This document shows, piece after piece, positions 27,018 through 34,995 of a stretch of 64,000 bases of DNA. The notes beneath the pieces were generated by a model. The model saw only the letters and a list, made by a program, of their open reading frames with translations. It was not told the DNA's origin and did no database searches. The DNA comes from Xylanibacter brevis ATCC 19188. Lineage in GTDB: Bacteria; Bacteroidota; Bacteroidia; Bacteroidales; Bacteroidaceae. The DNA lies in contig NZ_JHXM01000019.1 in NCBI RefSeq assembly GCF_000621725.1, positions 1 through 64,000 on the forward strand, read 5' to 3'. A program made the translations under genes and the position numbers. Within the stretch, counting starts at the first letter, position 1. Each line of letters opens with the position of its first letter.

Positions 27018-27357
27018 GTATTTCCCGATGGTTGTAAACAACCCATGCCTTGGCATGATTCCCTGAGCGCAGGGTGGGGTACGATTTTTGAGGGTAAAAT
27101 TAATAGCATCAGCTATTTGTTCAGAGAATCGTGAAACCTAGGAAATTTCAACGATAAGTAGTATTTGAATAAGTCTGCTCGATGCCCGTGCGATAGCGCG
27201 GGCATGACTTGTATCTTAATACTACAGGTTATTCCTAGGACCTCACGATTCAAGAGAAGAGTCATTGTTCGCGCTTCTTTTGTGTCCTGAGGTCCTTTGA
27301 AATATACCTGTAAGCAAACCTGGAGATATAGTATGGTGCGACTATATAAACAGGTAA
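27018..27357 (+). ncRNA. Structured leader or small RNA upstream of hsdM
   Basis: Three adjacent perfect inverted repeats (27030-27043, 27044-27057, 27061-27074) are followed by a rod: GAATCGTGA 27126-27134 with 27243-27251, CCTAGGAA 27137-27144 with 27232-27239, GTAGTATT 27158-27165 with 27218-27225, AAGTC 27171-27175 with 27206-27210, and ATGCCCGTGC 27182-27191 with 27196-27205. AGGACCTCA 27237-27245 can pair instead with TGAGGTCCT 27288-27296, which excludes the rod's outer stems. TACCTGT 27305-27311 can pair with ACAGGTA 27350-27356 beside the start codon. The structure suggests a regulatory leader or an sRNA; it matches no family I recognise. Confidence 0.55.
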
Positions 27358-28815
27358 ATGAAATACGAAAATACATTTAAGGCTATAGACCAGATCCTGT
27401 GGAAAGAGCAGGGTTGTGGTAGTGAATTGGACTATCTGGAGCAGAAATCATGGATGCTGTTCCTGAAATACCTCGACGACCTGGAAACGGAACGCGAAGA
27501 AGAAGCTGAACTTGACGGCAAGAGCTACAAGCGACTGGTGTCGGGTTTCTATCGTTGGAGCCAATGGGCAACGCCTAAGAAGCGCGACCCGCAGACGGGC
27601 AAGATGGTGCTGGATACCGTCAACGCCATGAGTGGCGATGACCTGGTGGAATTTGTTGACCAGAAGCTCTTCCCATACCTCAAAGACTTCCAAAACACGG
27701 CTACCAGTACCGATAGCCTTGAATACAAGATTGGTGAGATTTTCGGCGAACTGCACAATAAGATTCGCTCAGGCTTCAACATGCGTGAGATTATCAACAT
27801 GATTGATGAACTCCACTTCCAGAGTGCTGAGGATAAGCACGAGATGACGGTGCTCTATGAGAGCAACATCCAGCGCATGGGTAATGCAGGTCGCAATGGT
27901 GGTGAGTATTACACGCCTCGCCCCCTGATTCGTAGCATCATCAAGGTGGTTGACCCCAAGATAGGTGAAACGGTCTATGACCCTGCATGCGGTTCGGCTG
28001 GTTTCCTCTGCGAGGCCTTCCTCTATATGAAGGAAAAGATTAAGAGCGTGAAAGACCACGAGATATTGCAGAAATCCACCTTCTATGGCAAGGAGAAGAA
28101 AGGGCTGCCCTATATCATTGCTACCATGAATATGATATTCCATGGTGTATCGGCTCCTAATATTACGCATGGTAACACCCTGGCGATGAACCTTAGCCAG
28201 ATTCAGGAGAGCGATCGCAAGCATGTCATCTTGGCTAATCCGCCCTTTGGAGGTAATGAGCGAGGCGAGGTGTTGCAGAACTTTGAAATTCGCACCTCTG
28301 AGACGGCCTATATGTTTATGCAGCACTTCATCAAGATGCTGAAGGCTGGTGGTCGTGCCGGTATCGTTATCAAGAACACCTTCCTGAGCAATGGCGATGC
28401 AAGTGCCATCCGCAAGATGCTTTTGGAGAACTGCAACCTGCATACCATCCTCGACCTCCCTTCGGGCGTATTCACCGGTGCTGGTGTAAAGACTGTTGTT
28501 TTGTTCTTTACTAAGGGTGAGCCAACAGAGAAGATATGGTACTATCAAGTGGATAAGCACTTCACCAAGACGCAGCCACTGACGGAGGCTGATATGGAGG
28601 AGTTCCTGACTTTGCAGAAGACCCAAGCCGAGAGCGAACATTCGTGGACACTCGACGTGAGCACCCTCGACGACAGTTGCGACCTCAGCGTGAAGAACCC
28701 CAACAAGGTAGAAGAAGTAGATGAGCGTACCCCCAGCGAGATAGCAGAGACCATCCTTGCCCTTGAGCAGGAGAATCAGACGCTTATTAACGAAATCATG
28801 GAGATGGTGAAATGA
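27358..28815 (+). CDS. hsdM: Type I restriction-modification system, DNA methyltransferase subunit
   Basis: This 485-residue protein has the HsdM layout: an N-terminal helical domain (residues about 1-150) and an N6-adenine methyltransferase domain with the AdoMet motif DPACGSAGF at residues 208-216 and the catalytic NPPF at 294-297. It methylates adenine at the site set by HsdS and joins the restriction complex. It overlaps hsdS by 4 bases (ATGA). Its start codon is embedded in a possible RNA hairpin. Confidence 0.96.
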   Translation: MKYENTFKAIDQILWKEQGCGSELDYLEQKSWMLFLKYLDDLETEREEEAELDGKSYKRLVSGFYRWSQWATPKKRDPQTGKMVLDTVNAMSGDDLVEFVDQKLFPYLKDFQNTATSTDSLEYKIGEIFGELHNKIRSGFNMREIINMIDELHFQSAEDKHEMTVLYESNIQRMGNAGRNGGEYYTPRPLIRSIIKVVDPKIGETVYDPACGSAGFLCEAFLYMKEKIKSVKDHEILQKSTFYGKEKKGLPYIIATMNMIFHGVSAPNITHGNTLAMNLSQIQESDRKHVILANPPFGGNERGEVLQNFEIRTSETAYMFMQHFIKMLKAGGRAGIVIKNTFLSNGDASAIRKMLLENCNLHTILDLPSGVFTGAGVKTVVLFFTKGEPTEKIWYYQVDKHFTKTQPLTEADMEEFLTLQKTQAESEHSWTLDVSTLDDSCDLSVKNPNKVEEVDERTPSEIAETILALEQENQTLINEIMEMVK

Positions 28816-29984
28816 AAGAAGGTTGGGAATATAAGAAGTTAGGGGATATTTGCGAGATTCTAAATGGATTTGCATTTAAAAGTAGCAGATACGTTTCGGA
28901 GGGAATACGTATTATACGTATAACTAATGTTCAAAAAGGCCGAGTTGAAGATAATGATCCAAAATATTATCCACTGAGTTCCAAAAAAGAAATCGAAAGA
29001 TATCTACTTAGGGAAGGTGATTTGTTAGTATCTCTTACTGGAAATGTTGGCCGCGTTGGGCGATTGTCTCAAAGGCTTTTGCCTGCGGCATTGAATCAGC
29101 GAGTAGCTTGTTTGAGATTAAAGGGGAACGAAGTAGATAAGCAATACCTGTATCATTTCCTTAATTCAGACTATTTTGAAAATATTTGTACGAAGAATTC
29201 ATCAGGTGCTGCTCAATTAAATCTAAGTACGGTTTGGTTGTCCAATTATGAAATTGCAATACCCTCTCTCTCCGAGCAACAATCCATCGTTGATTATCTT
29301 GACTCTGCTTTTGCAAAGATAGATGCGATGAAGGCTAATGCAGAAAAAGCCCTCAATGAAGCCAAAGCCCTCTTCCAAGCATCACTCAAAGAAATGCTTG
29401 AACCAAAAGAAGGGTGGGTACATAATAAGTTAGGGGATGTTTGCAATGTCGTTGGTGGAGGTACGCCAGATACCAAGAATAAAGACTATTGGAGTGGCAA
29501 TATTCCATGGGCTACTGTGAGTGATATGAACTGTGACGTATTAAAGTCTACAGGTTACTATATTACCGATAAAGGATTAAATGAAAGTTCAAGCAGAATT
29601 ATTAAAACAGGAGAAATAATAATTGCAACTAGAGTAGGTTTAGGAAAGGTGTGCAAATTAGCTGTTGACACTGCGATCAACCAAGATTTGAAAGGTATCA
29701 TTCCTAAGAATAATAATATATTAAGGGACTTTATTTTTTATTATTTCAAGCACAAAACAAAATATATAGTAGATAATGGCATCGGAGCAACGGTGAAGGG
29801 CGTTAAAATTAAATTCATTGAAGGGCTCTCTTTCGATTATCCTTCCCTCTCTGAGCAGCAATCCATCGTTGCCACTCTCGACTCTCTCAAATCCAAGGTT
29901 GACCGCCTCCAAGAGAACTACGACAAGATTTCTCAGGAGTGTGACGCATTGAAACAAGCAATATTAAGACAAGTATTTGAATAG
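28812..29984 (+). CDS. hsdS: Type I restriction-modification system, specificity subunit
   Basis: This 390-residue protein has two target-recognition domains and two conserved helical spacers. Each half begins KEGWxxxKLGDxC (residues 2 and about 198) and ends LSEQQSIVxxLDS (about residues 153 and 345), so the subunit is two similar halves about 193 residues apart. The recognition domains are clearly AT-richer than hsdM and hsdR, as usual for exchanged domains. The bipartite DNA target cannot be predicted from sequence. No second or inverted hsdS copy is in the window. Confidence 0.95.
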   Translation: MKEGWEYKKLGDICEILNGFAFKSSRYVSEGIRIIRITNVQKGRVEDNDPKYYPLSSKKEIERYLLREGDLLVSLTGNVGRVGRLSQRLLPAALNQRVACLRLKGNEVDKQYLYHFLNSDYFENICTKNSSGAAQLNLSTVWLSNYEIAIPSLSEQQSIVDYLDSAFAKIDAMKANAEKALNEAKALFQASLKEMLEPKEGWVHNKLGDVCNVVGGGTPDTKNKDYWSGNIPWATVSDMNCDVLKSTGYYITDKGLNESSSRIIKTGEIIIATRVGLGKVCKLAVDTAINQDLKGIIPKNNNILRDFIFYYFKHKTKYIVDNGIGATVKGVKIKFIEGLSFDYPSLSEQQSIVATLDSLKSKVDRLQENYDKISQECDALKQAILRQVFE

Positions 29985-29987
29985 AAT

Positions 29988-30428
29988 ATGAACGATATTA
30001 ATGATATGATGATTGATTTTGTCGATTTGGCGTTGCCAAGTGGAACAAAATGGGCGATTGACTACCTTAAGGATGAGGAAGGGAATATCCTATATCTTTC
30101 TTATAATGAGGCAGCAAAGTTAAACATTCCAACTAAAGAGCAGTTTTACGAGCTAACAGATAATTGTAGGATTATTCAAGATAAATTCACAGACGAGAAT
30201 AGAGGATGCAGCTTTTTGGGTACGAATGGAGATTACGTTCATTATCATGAAGATTATTATATAGAAGCAGGAAAAAAGATGAGAGCGTTTTTTCCTGAGT
30301 CTTGGCTTAAAGATGATGAAGAAGACTGTTCAGAGAAAATGGTAGCTCATTTTTTCGAAGAATCTTATATAAGTCATGAGTATATGGGGTCGAAATATCC
30401 TGTAATACTTGTCAGAATACCTAAATAA
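29988..30428 (+). CDS. Unknown small protein encoded inside the type I R-M operon
   Basis: This 146-residue protein has no signal peptide or membrane segment. Residues about 11-20 read VDLALPSGTKWA, close to the VDLGLPSGTxWA motif of FISUMP-type domains that are common in exported Bacteroidota proteins. The rest is acidic, with a C-terminal ending VILVRIPK. It begins 3 bases after hsdS and ends 9 bases before hsdR, in the same orientation, and is AT-rich like hsdS. It could be an accessory of the restriction system, an anti-restriction or immunity factor, or unrelated cargo. No function is assigned. Confidence 0.75.
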   Translation: MNDINDMMIDFVDLALPSGTKWAIDYLKDEEGNILYLSYNEAAKLNIPTKEQFYELTDNCRIIQDKFTDENRGCSFLGTNGDYVHYHEDYYIEAGKKMRAFFPESWLKDDEEDCSEKMVAHFFEESYISHEYMGSKYPVILVRIPK

Positions 30429-30437
30429 AAGAATCAT

Positions 30438-32948
30438 ATGAACGAAGCTCAGACACGATTCAACAAGATAGACCCCAAACTGAGGGAAGCCGGTTGGGGG
30501 ATAGTTCCTGGAAGTAATATTCTGGTGGAGCAGAGTGCGTATATTGCGCCTGGTCGCATCACGACTACTGGGCACAAGAACCCGAAGAAGGCTGACTACA
30601 TCCTGGAATATAAGGGGCAGAAACTGGCTGTGATAGAGGCCAAGAGCGACGAGAAAGACGTGTCTGAGGGCGTAGGGCAAGCCAAGCTCTATGCCGATGC
30701 GCTGAAGATTCGCTATACCTATAGTACCAATGGCGATGAGATCTGGTTCATCGACATGGGAATCAAGAACAATCAGGGCGAGTATATCATCCCCAGCAAG
30801 GAGCATGATATTGACGCCTTCCCGTCGCCACAGGACTTGTGGCAGATGACTTTCCCGGAGGAGAATCCCTGGCGAGACAAGTTTAATCTGTGTGCACTGA
30901 ATCGCAGTGGCGGTCGCCAGCCTCGTTACTATCAGGAGATAGCCATCAAGAGTGTGTTGGAGGCTGTGGCCAAGCAGCGCAATCGCATCTTGCTGACTAT
31001 GGCCACTGGTACGGGTAAGACCTATACGGCATTCCAGATTTGTTGGAAGCTGACGCAGACGAAGTGGAACATCCGGAGAAGCGAGGGCCATCTGAACTCG
31101 CTCAAGGATGGCCGAGTCTCGACGGATGAAGACGTAGTCACCACGAAGGGTGTGGAGCGTGCGCCAAGAATCCTGTTTATAGCTGACAGAAACATTCTGG
31201 CTAATCAGGCCATCAACGACTTCGACCAGTTCCCCGAGGATGCGATGTGCCGCATAACTCCCAAGGAGCTGAAAAAGAACAACTACAAGGTGCCCACGGC
31301 ACGCAATCTTTACTTCACCATTTTCCAGACAATGATGACTTCGCCCAATGCACAGAAAGCAGAGGAGCAAGGCATCAAGTTGCCTGAAGGCGCAGACGAC
31401 CAGCCATATTACATGCAGTATGAGCGCGACTTCTTCGATTTCATCATTATTGATGAGTGCCATCGTGGTGGTGCTAATGATGAAAGTGAGTGGCGCAAGT
31501 TGATGGAATACTTCGACAGTGCCTATCAGTTGGGTATGACTGCTACTCCCAAAAGAAAGGATAATGCCAATACCTATGCCTACTTTGGCACTCCTGTATA
31601 TAGCTACTCGCTGAAACAAGGCATCGAGGATGGTTTCCTGGTTCCCTTCCGCGTGGAACTATCTACGAGCAACATTGATGACTACAAGTGGGAGAAGGGC
31701 GACGTCGTGAAAAGTGGAGAGATAGATCCCGAGAAGACCTACACGGAGTCGGATTTCTATAATGGCAGAATCCAGATCAAAGAGCGCGATGAACATCGTG
31801 TGAAGGAACTGCTGAGCAAGATTGATCCAGACGAAAAGACCATCATCTTCTGTGCCACTCAGAAGCATGCCATGATAGTGCGTGACATGGTGAACAAGCA
31901 TAAGCAGCGCCCTGCCAATAACTATTGTGAGCGCGTTACGGCCGATGATGGCGAGGTGGGCGAAGCCACCCTGAGAACATTCCAAGACAACGAAAAGCTG
32001 TTGCCTACTATCCTGACCACCTCTTATAAACTGAGCACTGGCGTTGATGCCCGCAATGTGCGAAACATCGTACTGATGCGCCCTGTGCAGAACATCGTAG
32101 AGTTTAAGCAGATTATAGGTAGAGGCACGCGCTTATTTGACGGAAAGTATTATTTCACGATCTATGACTTTGTGGGTGCTTGCGACATGTTTAAGGATCC
32201 AGACTGGGATGGCGATACCTACTGCCCCGTATGTGGAAACTGGCCCTGCACGTGCAAAAAGAAAAAACATACAGATACAAATAATGGTGGGGGCGATAAA
32301 GCTTCTGAACACGAGGTTTGCCCTGTATGTGGTCATCTGCCTTGTACTTGCGAAGGGCCCAGAAATAATCTCATAGATATCAAACTTTCTGTAGGAAGAA
32401 GGGTGACTCTTGAAACGACTTGGGAGCAGAAAATATTCTTTGGCGACGAATTTATCGGTCTTGATGAATATGTAAAAAAACTCTTCGGAAGAATACCTGA
32501 CCTTTTCTCAGATGCTGATGACCTCAGGGAGAAATGGGCAAATCCGGAAACTCGTGAGCAACTGCTAAAAACGTTGGATGAGGCTGGATTTGCAGAGGAG
32601 AAACTGAATATGCTGAAGAATATGCTGAAGATGCAAAAGTGCGACTTGCTTGATGTGCTGGAGTATATTGCCTACGACTCTACACCTATGGAGCGGGCAA
32701 AGAGAGTGGAGCTTGTGAAGAAGCAGTATGTAGATGCGTTGAATAAGGAACAGCGAGAGTTCGACAACCTGATTCTGGAATACTATGCCAGCAACGGCTT
32801 CAAGGAACTGGGTGCAGACAAACTGAAAACCTTCATCAACATCCGGTTTAACTCGATGAGGGATGCTAAGGAGAGGCTAAACATGTCAGTCACGGAGATA
32901 CGTAACCATTACTACGAGTTGCAACGACGATTGTATTGTGAGATATAG
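30438..32948 (+). CDS. hsdR: Type I restriction-modification system, restriction subunit
   Basis: This 836-residue protein has an N-terminal PD-(D/E)XK nuclease domain (DYILEYKGQKLAVIEAK around residues 53-70), a superfamily 2 helicase motor with Walker A ATGTGKT around 188-194 and DECH around 339, and a helicase C domain ending IGRGTRLFDGKYYFTIYDFVGA. Two zinc-knuckle-like motifs, CPVCGNWPCTC (about 595) and CPVCGHLPCTC (about 627), follow, separated by a polar linker. A helical C-terminal domain ends the protein. It cuts unmethylated DNA after ATP-driven translocation. All required motifs look intact. Confidence 0.95.
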   Translation: MNEAQTRFNKIDPKLREAGWGIVPGSNILVEQSAYIAPGRITTTGHKNPKKADYILEYKGQKLAVIEAKSDEKDVSEGVGQAKLYADALKIRYTYSTNGDEIWFIDMGIKNNQGEYIIPSKEHDIDAFPSPQDLWQMTFPEENPWRDKFNLCALNRSGGRQPRYYQEIAIKSVLEAVAKQRNRILLTMATGTGKTYTAFQICWKLTQTKWNIRRSEGHLNSLKDGRVSTDEDVVTTKGVERAPRILFIADRNILANQAINDFDQFPEDAMCRITPKELKKNNYKVPTARNLYFTIFQTMMTSPNAQKAEEQGIKLPEGADDQPYYMQYERDFFDFIIIDECHRGGANDESEWRKLMEYFDSAYQLGMTATPKRKDNANTYAYFGTPVYSYSLKQGIEDGFLVPFRVELSTSNIDDYKWEKGDVVKSGEIDPEKTYTESDFYNGRIQIKERDEHRVKELLSKIDPDEKTIIFCATQKHAMIVRDMVNKHKQRPANNYCERVTADDGEVGEATLRTFQDNEKLLPTILTTSYKLSTGVDARNVRNIVLMRPVQNIVEFKQIIGRGTRLFDGKYYFTIYDFVGACDMFKDPDWDGDTYCPVCGNWPCTCKKKKHTDTNNGGGDKASEHEVCPVCGHLPCTCEGPRNNLIDIKLSVGRRVTLETTWEQKIFFGDEFIGLDEYVKKLFGRIPDLFSDADDLREKWANPETREQLLKTLDEAGFAEEKLNMLKNMLKMQKCDLLDVLEYIAYDSTPMERAKRVELVKKQYVDALNKEQREFDNLILEYYASNGFKELGADKLKTFINIRFNSMRDAKERLNMSVTEIRNHYYELQRRLYCEI

Positions 32949-33003
32949 GTACAGTTATATTGTTAATATTTATTATTTTCTTGGCGGATTACGCAAATAG
33001 TGC

Positions 33004-33011
33004 TACCTTTG
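33004..33011 (+). promoter_or_regulatory. -7 box ahead of the hypothetical exported protein gene
   Basis: TACCTTTG, 28 bases ahead of the start at 33039. Confidence 0.75.
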
Positions 33012-33038
33012 CAGCATCAACCAATAAACTAAAAAATA

Positions 33039-33713
33039 ATGAAAAAAAATGTTTTCCTTTTAATTGTAGCTATATGCATGATGGGCTCCTTTTCATTAAT
33101 GGCCCAGGAAACCGAGAAAAAAAAAGAAATAAAGGATTGGATGCATGCTGTGGCTTATAAGAAAGACGGAACTACGTTCGAGGGCTATCTGAAAAATATC
33201 ACTCCTGCCTTGTATGGCTCATATCATCTACCGGATGCGTCAGACTCGACGATGATTTTCACAAAAGGCAATAAACTGTTTGAACGGACTACCAGAATAC
33301 CCAATAGTGAGATTGATAGTATGGTAACATGGTATGATGACAAACCTGATTTGAAATTCAAATGGGAGTCTCGTCCTGCGAATTTTGCTTTTGGTGGAAG
33401 CAAACCCTTTGTTATGGAGCATCCCGTTATGCTATTGTTGCTTTATAAAGGGAAAAAGGTGAGGGGATATTTGTCTTCTCATCCATTATATGGGTTTAAA
33501 TATTTCTTTATGTTAGATGATATGCCTTATGCAATGGCTTTTATGAAACCATTTCAGAAGTTCAACGAGCGACGTAGAAAGACATTGTTGGATACCTTCT
33601 ATATGTATCCGGAAATGGAGGCCTATATTAAAACTTTGACAAAGGAAGAGGTAAAGAGAAATCCCTTCTGTGTGTTGAAGAAGCTCGACGAGATATTATT
33701 GATAAATAATTGA
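33039..33713 (+). CDS. Hypothetical exported protein
   Basis: This 224-residue protein has a signal peptide (NVFLLIVAICMMGSFSLMAQ). The mature part has charged beta-strand-like segments (HAVAYKKDGTTFEGYLKNI) and no recognised domain. It has its own promoter and is followed 21 bases later by another hypothetical gene, probably in one operon. Confidence 0.65.
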   Translation: MKKNVFLLIVAICMMGSFSLMAQETEKKKEIKDWMHAVAYKKDGTTFEGYLKNITPALYGSYHLPDASDSTMIFTKGNKLFERTTRIPNSEIDSMVTWYDDKPDLKFKWESRPANFAFGGSKPFVMEHPVMLLLLYKGKKVRGYLSSHPLYGFKYFFMLDDMPYAMAFMKPFQKFNERRRKTLLDTFYMYPEMEAYIKTLTKEEVKRNPFCVLKKLDEILLINN

Positions 33714-33734
33714 ATATATTATAAACGAAGTAGT

Positions 33735-34205
33735 ATGAAACGAAACATTATTCTTGCTGTCGTTGCAATTCTCTGTCTGGCTATGTATCTGGGACCGTAT
33801 GTGTTGTTGCTGCTGGTGCTCCCAATTGCATATTTCATTGGTAGCAGAAAGGAGAACATGGAAGTGCAGAGGGTGACCTATACAACAATGGAGGAAGTGG
33901 AGCGGAAGTATGGAGCACCCGATGACGTGGTGGTGCTGAATGCCTCGCGTGCCAATGAAATACCATCGCTTATCTTGTTTTATGATGCTATCGATGTGAT
34001 GATCATCTCTGGCATGGAGTTGAAACTTAGCGACCTTGTGGGTGTGATGCCAAAGAACATGGCTACGCCTTATACGGTAGATGAGTGTGCAGTTATTCTC
34101 AGCACAAAAGATACCGACTATTCCACCATTCGTCTGCGTGTGGGCTATGACTACGGGTTGGCCTGCGAGATTACGGCACAGATAGATTCGCACATCAAAA
34201 AATAG
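33735..34205 (+). CDS. Hypothetical membrane-anchored protein
   Basis: This 156-residue protein has an N-terminal hydrophobic stretch (residues about 5-36, probably one or two helices) ahead of SRKENMEVQ, followed by a soluble domain. I do not recognise the family. The close spacing to the preceding gene suggests shared expression. Confidence 0.6.
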   Translation: MKRNIILAVVAILCLAMYLGPYVLLLLVLPIAYFIGSRKENMEVQRVTYTTMEEVERKYGAPDDVVVLNASRANEIPSLILFYDAIDVMIISGMELKLSDLVGVMPKNMATPYTVDECAVILSTKDTDYSTIRLRVGYDYGLACEITAQIDSHIKK

Positions 34206-34227
34206 GTTTGATATTAATAAAGGAATG

Positions 34228-34259
34228 TTTGGTGAAATAAAGTTTTTCTTGTATCTTTG
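34228..34259 (+). promoter_or_regulatory. Promoter ahead of superoxide dismutase
   Basis: TTTG near 34229-34232 and TATCTTTG at 34252-34259 give the -33/-7 pattern with about 19 bases between them, 64 bases ahead of the start codon. Confidence 0.75.
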
Positions 34260-34323
34260 CAACATGAACTTGGGAAAATACGCTATTAACCAAATATTAC
34301 GTTAAACCAAAAATTAAACGATT

Positions 34324-34911
34324 ATGGGCAAATTTCAATTAATGGCATTGCCTTATGCAATGGATGCACTGGGAACAGTGATTAGTAAGCAGACTTTGGA
34401 ATTTCATCATGGCAAACACCTGGCTGCTTATGTGAATAATCTGAATGGTCTGTTAGATGGCAGCGGATTTGAAGAGGCATCCTTAGAGGATATTGTATGC
34501 AAGTCAAGTGGTGGTATGCAGAATAATGCCGGACAGATTATGAATCACGAAATGTATTTCGCTCAGTTTACTGGTAACCAGTCAAAGCCTGCACCTGCTG
34601 GTGCCTTAGCAGAGGCGATTAAGCGTGACTTTGGTTCGTTTGAGTCATTTAAGGATGAATTTCAGAAAAAAGGTGCTACCCTTTTTGGCAGTGGATGGGT
34701 ATGGCTATCTGCCGATAAGGATGGCAAACTCATTATCACACAGGAGACGAATGCAGGCAACCCCATTCAGAAAGGACTAAAACCACTGTTGACTTTCGAT
34801 GTATGGGAACATGCTTATTATCTTGATTATCAGAATCGTCGTCCCGATCATTTGTCTGCTCTTTGGCAGATAATAGATTGGAAAGTCATAGAGAGTCGTT
34901 ATAATTTCTAG
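34324..34911 (+). CDS. sodB: Iron/manganese superoxide dismutase
   Basis: This 195-residue enzyme shows all four metal ligands: His28 in LEFHHGKH, His75 in NHEMYF, Asp159 and His163 in DVWEHAYY. It converts superoxide to oxygen and peroxide in the cytoplasm. Length and motifs fit the Fe/Mn family; Bacteroides relatives can use either metal. It is monocistronic, with its own promoter and a strong terminator. Confidence 0.95.
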   Translation: MGKFQLMALPYAMDALGTVISKQTLEFHHGKHLAAYVNNLNGLLDGSGFEEASLEDIVCKSSGGMQNNAGQIMNHEMYFAQFTGNQSKPAPAGALAEAIKRDFGSFESFKDEFQKKGATLFGSGWVWLSADKDGKLIITQETNAGNPIQKGLKPLLTFDVWEHAYYLDYQNRRPDHLSALWQIIDWKVIESRYNF

Positions 34912-34930
34912 TATAATAATAAAAGAAAGT

Positions 34931-34960
34931 GAGCAAACCTGATGGTTTGCTCATTTTTTC
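34931..34960 (+). terminator. Terminator after superoxide dismutase
   Basis: GAGCAAACC at 34931-34939 pairs with GGTTTGCTC at 34944-34952 over a 4-base loop, followed by a T run. Confidence 0.93.
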
Positions 34961-34964
34961 TTTG

Positions 34965-34972
34965 TAATTTTG
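34965..34972 (+). promoter_or_regulatory. -7 box ahead of menB
   Basis: TAATTTTG, 24 bases ahead of the menB start. The menBCE block therefore has its own promoter, separate from menF-menD. Confidence 0.65.
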
Positions 34973-34995
34973 CTCGTTGAAAATAAAAAAGAGAT

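Larger units (their letters stand above)
26833..27357. other. Gene-free interval ahead of the restriction-modification operon
   Basis: No convincing gene lies here. The interval holds a C/G-rich repeat (26915-26950), a promoter at 26981-27011, three consecutive short hairpins (27030-27074), a 126-base rod-like inverted repeat (27126-27251), an alternative 9-bp stem (27237-27245 with 27288-27296) and a stem that covers the bases directly before the hsdM start (27305-27311 with 27350-27356). Confidence 0.75.

Noticed and set aside
27030..27080. tRNA or tmRNA gene in the hsd leader
   Set aside because: The three stems do not leave room for a cloverleaf and no T-arm sequence or CCA-type acceptor pairing is present. 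I found no tRNA elsewhere in the window.
26829..27134. 101-codon open frame after the small membrane protein gene
   Set aside because: It crosses the C/G-rich repeat, promoter and hairpins, and its translation is low-complexity without features of a protein.
27126..27251. Rod structure as a 6S RNA or an integron attC site
   Set aside because: It is shorter than 6S RNA and lacks the large central bubble; the conserved attC core ends are not present and no integrase is nearby.
27769..28875. 368-codon open frame on the minus strand
   Set aside because: It is antisense to hsdM and has no start context or domain.
30330..31619. 429-codon open frame on the minus strand
   Set aside because: It lies antisense to hsdR, whose motifs are intact. 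The translated sequence shows no recognisable domain, so it is a shadow frame.
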